From an uncultured Actinomycetes bacterium (GTDB lineage Bacteria; Actinomycetota; Acidimicrobiia; IMCC26256; PALSA-555): 14,438 nt of DNA. Shown one piece after another: positions 7,909 to 14,438 of this stretch. The notes beneath the pieces were generated by a model. That model saw only the letters and a list, made by a program, of their open reading frames with translations, did no database searches and was not told the DNA's origin. The translations under genes were made by a program, and so were the position numbers. Every line of letters begins with the position of its first letter. Positions within the stretch are counted from its first letter, which is position 1. The stretch spans positions 1 to 14,438 of the forward strand of contig CALEYV010000042.1 of NCBI GenBank assembly GCA_937927875.1. The letters are read 5' to 3'.

Positions 7909-8697
7909 GTGACGCCGGTGCGCCGCCGGCTGGACGTCGAGCTGGTCCGCAGAGGCCTCGTGGAGTCCCGCGCCCGCGCCGTCGAGGCGATCGAGCACGG
8001 GCGGGTCGAGGTGGGCGGCGCGCCCGCCGACCGGGCGGCCCGGCAGGTGAGCCCGGGCGAGTCCGTCGCGCTCCGCGACCCCGACGCCGCGTTCGTCTCT
8101 CGAGGCGGCCAGAAGCTCGACGCCGCGCTGCGCGCGTTCCCGGTGACGCTGACCGGCCGCCGGGCGGTCGACGTCGGCGCGTCGACGGGTGGGTTCACCG
8201 ACTGCCTGCTCCAGCACGGAGCAGCGCACGTCTACGCGGTCGACGTCGGTCGGGCCCAGCTGGCGTGGCGCCTCCGCACCGACGAGCGGGTGACCGTGCT
8301 CGACCGGCTCAACGCGCGCGCCCTGGACGCGCCCATGATCGACGGCGTCGTGCCGCTGGCGGTGGTCGACGTCTCCTTCATCTCCCTGCTGCTCCTGGCG
8401 CCGGCGCTGACCCGCGTCACCACCGACAACGCCGACCTGGTCGTGCTCGTCAAGCCTCAGTTCGAGGCGGGGCGGGACCGGGTGCCCCGGCGTGGCGTCG
8501 TGCGCGATCCGGTCGTGCACGCCGACGTCCTCCGTTCGGTCGCCGCCGGCCTCGGCGACGCCGGGCTGCCGGTCGTCGACGGCATCGAATCGCCGATCCA
8601 CGGCGCGGAGGGCAACCGGGAGTTCCTGTTCCACGTCCGCCGGGGCGCCGCGCCCCGCGATCCCGACCAGCTCGCCGCCCTCGCGGAGCGGTCGTGA
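7909..8697 (+). CDS. tlyA: TlyA-family rRNA 2'-O-methyltransferase
   Basis: TlyA methylates ribose 2'-OH groups of cytidines, C1920 of 23S rRNA and in many actinobacteria also C1409 of 16S rRNA. Its loss gives capreomycin resistance in mycobacteria (known for the family). The 262-residue product has an N-terminal S4 RNA-binding domain (residues 7-60, RRLDVELVRRGLVESRARAV) and the linker FVSRGGQKLDAAL. The Rossmann methyltransferase domain follows, with SAM motif VDVGASTGGFTDCL (87-100) and catalytic-type residues in VVDVSFISL and VKPQFE (Lys182, Glu186). The start is GTG at 7909; a second in-frame GTG at 7918 would give an equally family-like N-terminus (RRRLD), and no clear ribosome binding site decides. 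The older name hemolysin A is misleading. The 3' end overlaps nadK by four bases. Confidence 0.95.
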   Translation: MTPVRRRLDVELVRRGLVESRARAVEAIEHGRVEVGGAPADRAARQVSPGESVALRDPDAAFVSRGGQKLDAALRAFPVTLTGRRAVDVGASTGGFTDCLLQHGAAHVYAVDVGRAQLAWRLRTDERVTVLDRLNARALDAPMIDGVVPLAVVDVSFISLLLLAPALTRVTTDNADLVVLVKPQFEAGRDRVPRRGVVRDPVVHADVLRSVAAGLGDAGLPVVDGIESPIHGAEGNREFLFHVRRGAAPRDPDQLAALAERS

Positions 8698-9566
8698 CCG
8701 CGCCGAAGTCGCTGCGCGTCGTCGGGGTGGTCCCGCACCCCGAGCGGGCCACGGCGCTCGAGCTGACGCGCCACGCCGCGCACTGGCTCCGGGACCAGGG
8801 CGTCGAGGTCCGGGTGCTGATCGAGGAGGGCGACCCCGGCGAGCTGCGCCCCTTCGGCGTCGCGGCCGACGAGTTCTCGAAGGGCCTCGACGTCGCCATC
8901 TCGCTCGGCGGCGACGGCACCATGCTCCGGACGGTCGACCTCGTCTACGAGTGCGGGGCGGCGGTGCTCGGCGTGAATGTCGGCCAGCTCGGCTACCTGA
9001 CCGAGGTCGAGCCGGCCGGGCTCGACGGCGCGCTCGCCGCGCTGCTCGCCGGCGAGTACGAGATCGACGAGCGGATGATGCTCGACGTCGTCGTCGGCTC
9101 GAGCGGGCCGGCCGCCGGCCGCTGGTGGGCGCTCAACGAGGCGGTCATGGAGAAGGGCCTCGACAGCCGCGTCGTTCGGCTCTCGGTCGAGATCAACGGC
9201 ACCTTCTTCACCTCCTACGCCGCCGACGGCGTCATCGTCGCCACGCCGACCGGGTCCACCGCGTACTCGTTCTCCGCCCGCGGCCCGATCGTGTCGCCCC
9301 GCCACTGGTGCCTGCTGCTGACCCCGGTGTCGCCGCACATGCTCTTCGACCGCTCGCTCGTCCTCGACGCCGAGGAGGAGCTGCGCTTCACGGTGACCGA
9401 GGAGCGGGGCGTCCTCCTCACCCTCGACGGACGCCAGCTCGGCCTCCTCGAGGAGGGCGACACGGTGGCGTGCACGGCCGGGCCGAAGCCGGCCCGCATG
9501 GTCACCTTCGGCGCCCGCGACTTCCACCAGATCCTGAAGACGAAGTTCGGGCTGGCCGACCGGTGA
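8694..9566 (+). CDS. nadK: NAD kinase
   Basis: Phosphorylates NAD to NADP using ATP or polyphosphate, the only route to NADP in most bacteria. The product is 290 residues, a normal size. The diagnostic motifs are present. LGGDGTMLR (GGDGT at residues 72-76) binds phosphate. NVGQLGYLTEVE follows, then the NE motif in ALNEAVMEKG. The glycine-rich ATPTGSTAYSFSARGPIVSP and LLTPVSPHMLFDRSLVL lie in the C-terminal beta domain, and LTLDGRQ is near the end. GTG 8694 overlaps the tlyA stop (GTGA) with GGAG at 8685-8688 just upstream, which makes this start convincing. The gene sits in the tlyA-nadK-recN order common in Gram-positive bacteria. Confidence 0.96.
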   Translation: MTAPKSLRVVGVVPHPERATALELTRHAAHWLRDQGVEVRVLIEEGDPGELRPFGVAADEFSKGLDVAISLGGDGTMLRTVDLVYECGAAVLGVNVGQLGYLTEVEPAGLDGALAALLAGEYEIDERMMLDVVVGSSGPAAGRWWALNEAVMEKGLDSRVVRLSVEINGTFFTSYAADGVIVATPTGSTAYSFSARGPIVSPRHWCLLLTPVSPHMLFDRSLVLDAEEELRFTVTEERGVLLTLDGRQLGLLEEGDTVACTAGPKPARMVTFGARDFHQILKTKFGLADR

Positions 9567-11191
9567 CCGGGACGCTGCGCGAGCTGCACGTCACCGACCT
9601 CGGCATCGTCGACGACCTCACCCTGCTGCTCGGCCCCGGCCTCACCGCCATCACCGGCGAGACCGGCGCCGGCAAGACCCTGCTCGTCGAGGCGCTCGAC
9701 CTGCTCCTCGGCGGGCGCGCCGACGCGTCGATCGTCCGCACCGGCGCGGGCGAGGCGCGCGTCGAGGGCCGCTTCGAGGAGGCCGACGGCTCGGAGCGGA
9801 TCCTGGCCCGGGTGCTGCCGGCCGACGGCCGCAGCCGCGCCTACATCGACGGGCGGCTCGCCACCGCCGGCGAGCTCAGCGCGGTCGGCGCCGGCCTCGT
9901 CGAGCTGCACGGCCAGCACGCGCACCAGCGGCTGCTGCAGCCGGCCAGCCAGCGGGCCGCGCTCGACCGGTACGTAGGGGAGCGGTCGGCGGCCGCGCTC
10001 GCCGAGCTTCGCGCCGCGCGCGCCGAGGACCGCCAGCTCGCCGCCGAGCTGGCCGCGCTCGGCGGCGACGAGCGGGCCCGCGCCCGCGAGCTCGACCTGG
10101 TGCGGTTCCAGATCGAGGAGATCGACGCGGCCGGGATCGAGGATCCCGGCGAGGACGTCACGCTGGAGGCCGAGGAGGCGCTGCTCGCCGACGCGGCCGC
10201 CCACCGCGAGGCGCTCGCGGTCGCCTTCCGGGCCCTCGAGGGGCCGGCGGTCGAGGCGCTCGGGGAGGCCATCGGCGCGCTCGCCGACCGGGCCCCGTTC
10301 GCCGAGGTCGCGGCGCGGCTGCGGGCCGCCCAGACCGAGGTGACCGAGCTCGAGCGGGAGCTCCGCCTCGCCGAGGAGGCGATCGCCGACGACCCCCGCC
10401 GCCTCGAGGAGGTCCGGGGCCGGCGGCGCCTGCTCCGGGACCTGCAGCGCAAGTACGGCGAGACCCTCGCCGACATCATCGCCTTCGCGGCGTCGACCCG
10501 GGCCCGGGCCGCCGAGCTCGAGGGCTACGAGGAGCGGGCCCGCGCCCTCGAGCAGGCCCGCGCCGCCGCCCAGGAACGCGCCGCCACCGCCGCGGCCGCC
10601 CTCTCGACGGCCCGACGGCAGGCCGCCGCCCCCCTCGCGGAGGCGGTGACCGGGCACCTGCGCGACCTCGCGATGCCGAAGGCCGAGCTGACCGTGCTCG
10701 TCGAGCCGGCGCCGATGACCGAGGACGGGGCCGACGCGGTGACCTTCCTGCTGGCGCCCAACCCCGGCGAGCCGCCCAAGCCCCTGGCCCGGGCGGCGTC
10801 GGGCGGCGAGCTGTCCCGGGCCATGCTCGCCCTCCGGCTGGTCCTCACCGAGGGCCCGCCGAGCCTGGTGTTCGACGAGGTCGACGCCGGGATCGGCGGC
10901 GAGGCCGGGACCGCGGTGGGTCGGCTGCTCGGCGACCTCGCGGACCGCCACCAGGTGCTGTGCGTCACCCACCTGGCCCAGGTCGCGGCGTACGCGCAGA
11001 CCCAGGTCGCGGTCGAGAAGCGGGAGGAGGGCGGACGCACGGTCGCTCGCGCCGCCGTCGTCGACGGCGAGGACCGGGTGGGGGAGCTGTCGCGCATGCT
11101 CGCGGGCCTCGGCGAGTCGGCGCACGCCCGCCGCCACGCCGCCGAGCTGCTCGAGCGGGCGGCCGGCGCGCGGCCGGTCCGGTCGTCGTAG
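9563..11191 (+). CDS. recN: DNA repair protein RecN
   Basis: An SMC-like ATPase that acts early in recombinational repair of double-strand breaks. The product is about 542 residues, slightly short but within the family range. Walker A is GETGAGKT (32-39). A long, Ala/Glu/Arg-rich coiled-coil region occupies about 150-370. The ABC signature is ASGGELSRAMLALRL (from residue 412), and Walker B is SLVFDEVDAGIGG (434-446). The HGQHAHQRLL segment near residue 115 is the usual RecN Q-loop region. The start is GTG 9563, overlapping the nadK stop by four bases, and the family N-terminus (LRELHVTDLGIVDDL) follows directly. RecN is SOS-induced in several bacteria, but no SOS box is seen next to it here. 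Expression presumably comes through tlyA-nadK. Confidence 0.96.
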   Translation: MTGTLRELHVTDLGIVDDLTLLLGPGLTAITGETGAGKTLLVEALDLLLGGRADASIVRTGAGEARVEGRFEEADGSERILARVLPADGRSRAYIDGRLATAGELSAVGAGLVELHGQHAHQRLLQPASQRAALDRYVGERSAAALAELRAARAEDRQLAAELAALGGDERARARELDLVRFQIEEIDAAGIEDPGEDVTLEAEEALLADAAAHREALAVAFRALEGPAVEALGEAIGALADRAPFAEVAARLRAAQTEVTELERELRLAEEAIADDPRRLEEVRGRRRLLRDLQRKYGETLADIIAFAASTRARAAELEGYEERARALEQARAAAQERAATAAAALSTARRQAAAPLAEAVTGHLRDLAMPKAELTVLVEPAPMTEDGADAVTFLLAPNPGEPPKPLARAASGGELSRAMLALRLVLTEGPPSLVFDEVDAGIGGEAGTAVGRLLGDLADRHQVLCVTHLAQVAAYAQTQVAVEKREEGGRTVARAAVVDGEDRVGELSRMLAGLGESAHARRHAAELLERAAGARPVRSS

Positions 11192-11205
11192 CGCCGAGCA
11201 CCGCG

Positions 11206-11223
11206 CGCGCCGCGGCCGGCGCG
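11206..11223 (+). terminator. GC hairpin after recN
   Basis: CGCGCCG (11206-11212) pairs with CGGCGCG (11217-11223) over a CGGC loop, 15 bases after the recN stop. There is no T-run. It could end or attenuate the tlyA-nadK-recN transcript before pyrG, but GC-rich DNA makes such short stems by chance, so support is modest. Confidence 0.3.
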
Positions 11224-11271
11224 GGGCCGGTCACCGGTGTCGTCACAGGGCGGTGGTAGGTTCGAAACCCA

Positions 11272-12924
11272 GTGGCGAAGCACATCTTCGTGACCGGTGG
11301 GGTGGCCTCCAGCCTCGGGAAGGGCCTCACCGCCGCTTCGCTCGGTCGACTCCTCAAGAGCCGCGGCGTCCGCGTCACGCTCCAGAAGCTCGACCCGTAC
11401 ATCAACGTCGACCCCGGCACGATGAACCCCTTCCAGCACGGCGAGGTGTTCGTCACCGACGACGGCGGGGAGACCGACCTCGACCTCGGCCACTACGAGC
11501 GCTTCGTCGACGTCCCCCTGACCAAGAAGTCGAACGCGACCACCGGCTCGATCTACCAGGAGGTGCTGGCCAAGGAGCGGCGCGGCGCCTACCTCGGCCA
11601 GACCGTGCAGGTGATCCCGCACATCACCGACGAGATCAAGGGCCGCATCCTCCGGCTCGCCGACGAGGACGTCGACGTCGTCATCACCGAGGTCGGCGGC
11701 ACGGTCGGCGACATCGAGATCCTCCCCTTCCTCGAGGCGATCCGGCAGTTCCGCAAGGACGTCGGGCGCGAGAACGTCTTCTACGTCCACGTCACGCTGG
11801 TGCCGTTCATCGGGCCGTCGGGGGAGCAGAAGACCAAGCCGACCCAGCACTCGGTCACCGAGCTGCGCAGCCGGGGCATCCAGCCCGACGCCATCGTGTG
11901 CCGCTCCGACCGGCCGATCCCGACCCGGCTCAAGGAGAAGATCTCCCAGCTCTGCGACGTCCCCGAGGAGGGGATCGTCTCCGCGGTCGACGCCGACCAC
12001 CTCTACGAGATCCCGCTCGTGCTGCACGACGAGGGGCTCGACGACTACGTGTGCCGGGTGCTGCAGCTCGACGACCGGCCGTCGGACCTCGGGGCGTGGC
12101 GGACGCTGGTGGCCGGCATCGACGCCGCCGAGCAGACGGTGCGGATCGGCCTGGTCGGCAAGTACGTGAACCTGCCCGACGCCTACCTGTCGGTGGTCGA
12201 GGCGCTCCGGCACGGCGGGTACGCGTGCGGCGCCCGGGTCGCGGTCGACTGGATCGCCTCCGACGACCTCGAGGGGCTGCTCGCCGAGGGCCGCCTGCGC
12301 GACCTCGACGGCATCATCATCCCGGGCGGGTTCGGGTTCCGCGGCATCGAGGGCAAGATCGCGGCGGCCGGCTACGCGCGCGAGCACGAGGTGCCGTTCC
12401 TCGGCCTCTGCCTCGGGCTGCACTGCGGCGTGATCGAGTTCGCGCGCGACGAGTGCGGGCTGCTCGGCGCCAACTCGAGCGAGTTCGACCCCCGGTCCCC
12501 GCACCCGGTCATCGATCTCATGGACGAGCAGCGCGAGGTCGTCGACCTCGGCGGGACGATGCGTCTCGGCACCTACCCGGCCCGCCTCGAGCCGGGCACG
12601 ATCGTGCACGCCGCCTACGGCGAGGAGCTCGTCTACGAGCGCCACCGCCACCGATACGAGGTGAACAACCGGTACCGGGCCCGGCTCGAGGAGGCCGGCA
12701 TGGTGATGAGCGGTACGTCGCCCGACGGCCAGCTGGTCGAGTTCATCGAGCTGCGCCGCGACCAGCACCCGTTCTGGGCCGCGACGCAGGCCCACCCGGA
12801 GTTCAAGAGCCGGCCCGACCGGCCCCACCCGCTCTTCGCCGCCTTCGTGCGCGCGGCCGCCGAGCGGGCCGAGGGCCGCTCGCCGCGGCTGCCGATCGTC
12901 ACCGCCGACGCCGCCGCGCCGTGA
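11272..12924 (+). CDS. pyrG: CTP synthase
   Basis: Makes CTP from UTP with ATP and glutamine, the last step of de novo pyrimidine nucleotide synthesis. It is 550 residues, the standard length. The N-terminal amidoligase domain (1-270) starts KHIFVTGGVASSLGKGLTAAS, whose P-loop is the family hallmark, followed by KLDPYINVDPGTMNP and HGEVFVTDDGGETDLDLGHY. The C-terminal glutamine amidotransferase domain (about 290-540) has the nucleophile Cys380 in GLCLGLHCG and the His508/Glu510 pair in AHPEF. The start is GTG 11272; there is no ribosome binding site. A TAGGTT -10-like hexamer at 11259-11264 lies only a few bases upstream, so a leaderless mRNA is possible. The stop overlaps the NUDIX gene start (GTGA). 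Confidence 0.98.
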   Translation: MAKHIFVTGGVASSLGKGLTAASLGRLLKSRGVRVTLQKLDPYINVDPGTMNPFQHGEVFVTDDGGETDLDLGHYERFVDVPLTKKSNATTGSIYQEVLAKERRGAYLGQTVQVIPHITDEIKGRILRLADEDVDVVITEVGGTVGDIEILPFLEAIRQFRKDVGRENVFYVHVTLVPFIGPSGEQKTKPTQHSVTELRSRGIQPDAIVCRSDRPIPTRLKEKISQLCDVPEEGIVSAVDADHLYEIPLVLHDEGLDDYVCRVLQLDDRPSDLGAWRTLVAGIDAAEQTVRIGLVGKYVNLPDAYLSVVEALRHGGYACGARVAVDWIASDDLEGLLAEGRLRDLDGIIIPGGFGFRGIEGKIAAAGYAREHEVPFLGLCLGLHCGVIEFARDECGLLGANSSEFDPRSPHPVIDLMDEQREVVDLGGTMRLGTYPARLEPGTIVHAAYGEELVYERHRHRYEVNNRYRARLEEAGMVMSGTSPDGQLVEFIELRRDQHPFWAATQAHPEFKSRPDRPHPLFAAFVRAAAERAEGRSPRLPIVTADAAAP

Positions 12925-13478
12925 CCGGGTTCCGCGTCGTCGACTCGACGGCGCGGGGCCGCGCCGGCTTCCTCGAGCTCGTCGAGCTGCGGGTCGAGGC
13001 GCCCGACGGCGAGCCGCTCACCCGGGCCGTGGTGCGCCACCCCGGCGCGGTGGTCATGGTCCCGGTCGAGGGCGACGAGGTGATCCTGGTGCGGCAGTGG
13101 CGGGCCGCCACCGAGCGCAGCCTGCTCGAGCTGCCGGCCGGCAAGCGCGACGTCCCCGGCGAGGAGCCGGAGGCCACCGCGGCGCGGGAGCTGGAGGAGG
13201 AGATCGGCCGCAGCCCGGGCCGGCTCACCAAGCTGGCCGAGTTCTACAACTCGCCGGGCTTCTCCGACGAGTACACCCACCTCTACTGCGCGACCGAGCT
13301 CGCCGCCACCGAGCGCCGGGCGGTGTCCCCCGAGGAGCGGACCATGGACATCGAGCGGGTCCGGCTCGACGACGTGCCGGCGCTCATCGCGGCTCGGGAG
13401 CTCGTCGACGCCAAGAGCATCATCGGGCTCCTCCTCGCCCGGCAGCTGCTCGCCGACGGCGGGGCGGAGCGCGGCTGA
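12921..13478 (+). CDS. NUDIX hydrolase, ADP-ribose pyrophosphatase-like
   Basis: A 185-residue NUDIX enzyme, probably splitting ADP-ribose to AMP and ribose 5-phosphate. The family context is VILVRQWRAATERSLLELPAGK, then the NUDIX box GEEPEATAARELEEEIG with the metal-binding REL-EEE helix. EFYNSPGFSDEYTHLY follows, the conserved element that sets ADP-ribose pyrophosphatases apart from other NUDIX proteins. The box has one residue more than the classic spacing between its first Gly and Glu (GKRDVPGE). I recall the same variation in related actinobacterial enzymes, so it is not a defect. GTG 12921 overlaps the pyrG stop by four bases, implying coupled translation. The pyrG-NUDIX-xerD order is common in Actinomycetota. 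Substrate specificity is inferred. Confidence 0.92.
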   Translation: MTGFRVVDSTARGRAGFLELVELRVEAPDGEPLTRAVVRHPGAVVMVPVEGDEVILVRQWRAATERSLLELPAGKRDVPGEEPEATAARELEEEIGRSPGRLTKLAEFYNSPGFSDEYTHLYCATELAATERRAVSPEERTMDIERVRLDDVPALIAARELVDAKSIIGLLLARQLLADGGAERG

Positions 13479-13483
13479 CGGCC

Positions 13484-14438
13484 ATGGCCGAGCCGGCGCC
13501 GCCGGACGCGCTCGCGGACGCCCTCGACGAGCACGCCAGCTACCTGAGCGTCGAGCGCGGCCTCCGGCCGAACACGCTCGCCGCCTACCGGCGCGACCTC
13601 CGCCGCTACGAGCGGTTCCTCCGCGCCCGCGGCGTCACCGACCCCGACGCCGTCACCCCGGCCGTCGTCGCCGACTACGCCACCACCCTGCGGGCCGCAC
13701 CGAGGGACGACGGCGCGTCCCGGCTCGCGCCGGCCTCGGTCGCCCGGGCGCTGGTCGCCGTCCGCTCCTTCCACCGGTTCTGCCTCGACGAGGCGCTGTC
13801 GGCTCATGACCCGACCGACGACGTCAGCCCGCCCCGGGTCGCGGCCGGGATCCCGAAGCCGCTCAGCGAGCCGGAGGTCGAGGCGCTGCTGGCGGCGCCG
13901 GTCGCCGACGGGCCGCGGGGCCGGCGGGACCGCGCCATCCTCGAGGTCCTCTACGCGGCCGGCGTGCGCATTAGCGAGCTGGTCGGCCTCGACCGGGCCG
14001 ACCTCGACCTCGACCGGGGCGTGGTCCGCGTCCTCGGCAAGGGCGGCAAGGAGCGGCTGGTCCCGCTCGGCCGCCCGGCGCGCGCCGCGGTCGAGGGCTA
14101 CCTCGCGGCCGGCCGCCCCGAGCTGGCGCGACCGGGCGGCGGCCGGGGGCGAGCCGGCGACGCGGTGTTCCTGAACGCGCGCGGGGGCCGGCTCACCCGT
14201 CAGGGGGTGTGGGCGCTCGTCCGCACCGCCGGGTCGCGGGCCGGCCTCGGCGAGCGCGTCTACCCGCACGTGCTGCGGCACTCGTGCGCGACCCACATGG
14301 TCGACCGGGGCGCGGACATCCGGGTCGTCCAGGAGCTGCTCGGCCACGCCAGCCTCTCGACGACCCAGGTGTACACGCAGGTGTCGGCGGCCCGGCTCCG
14401 GGCCGTCTATGACGCCGCCCACCCCCGCTCCCGGGCCC
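13484..14438 (+). CDS. xerD: Tyrosine recombinase XerD, partial at the window edge
   Basis: XerC/XerD recombinases resolve chromosome dimers at dif. The 318 codons seen include the whole catalytic core, and only the extreme C-terminus is cut off. The N-terminal SAM-like core-binding domain (about 10-115) has LRPNTLAAYRRDLRRYERFL. The catalytic domain has Arg162 in GVRISEL, Lys189 in GKGGKERLVPLG, His262 and Arg265 in HVLRHSCATHM, His288 in LGHASLSTTQ, and the nucleophile Tyr297 in VYTQV. ATG 13484 lies five bases after the NUDIX stop. The position after pyrG-NUDIX and the overall similarity favour XerD over XerC or a phage integrase. About 15 residues in the loop near 65-100 (LRAAPRDDGASRLAP) look longer than average. 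No stop is reached before the window ends. Confidence 0.93.
   Translation, partial: MAEPAPPDALADALDEHASYLSVERGLRPNTLAAYRRDLRRYERFLRARGVTDPDAVTPAVVADYATTLRAAPRDDGASRLAPASVARALVAVRSFHRFCLDEALSAHDPTDDVSPPRVAAGIPKPLSEPEVEALLAAPVADGPRGRRDRAILEVLYAAGVRISELVGLDRADLDLDRGVVRVLGKGGKERLVPLGRPARAAVEGYLAAGRPELARPGGGRGRAGDAVFLNARGGRLTRQGVWALVRTAGSRAGLGERVYPHVLRHSCATHMVDRGADIRVVQELLGHASLSTTQVYTQVSAARLRAVYDAAHPRSRA

Overview
The window is GC-rich, tightly packed bacterial chromosome. The gene content and order point to the phylum Actinomycetota: an rRNA operon end, a KorAB oxidoreductase, then tlyA-nadK-recN-pyrG-NUDIX-xerD with 4-base stop/start overlaps and many GTG starts. The two TPR proteins and the DUF1015/HAD context resemble class Acidimicrobiia; that placement is inferred from remembered families, not from a search.

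Left end (1-943): the 3' part of a 23S rRNA gene, a short spacer with a processing-type stem, a 5S rRNA gene, and a large stem-loop that probably marks the operon end. The 23S gene is interrupted. After the base equivalent to E. coli U2593, in the peptidyl-transferase centre, there is a 345-nt insertion (53-397). It follows a U, ends in G, and restores a normal 23S sequence when removed. It has a conserved S-like core element (AAGGUAUAGUCU), a matching P7 strand, two GUAA loops on stems in the positions of P2 and P9, and a P1 with a U-G pair at the splice site. It reads as a compact group I intron without an endonuclease gene, at the same position as the chloroplast intron that encodes I-CreI. 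This is the most notable item in the window.

Middle (about 970-7832): a TPR protein with a long Arg/Pro-rich N-terminus; a small SSB-like OB-fold protein; korA-korB, which encode a 2-oxoacid (probably 2-oxoglutarate):ferredoxin oxidoreductase and are preceded by a leader with a -10 box and a strong hairpin; a convergent DUF1015 gene whose stop overlaps that of korB by 4 bases; and a divergent pair of overlapping genes for a small TPR protein and a HAD-IIA phosphatase.

Right end (7833-14438): tlyA (rRNA 2'-O-methyltransferase), nadK and recN are translationally coupled. After a short GC hairpin come pyrG, a NUDIX ADP-ribose pyrophosphatase-like gene (also coupled) and a tyrosine recombinase of the XerD type. 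The recombinase runs off the window just after its catalytic tyrosine. A perfect 14-bp palindrome lies in the gap before tlyA. Apart from the intron and some untested regulatory candidates, the genes are ordinary housekeeping genes for this lineage.
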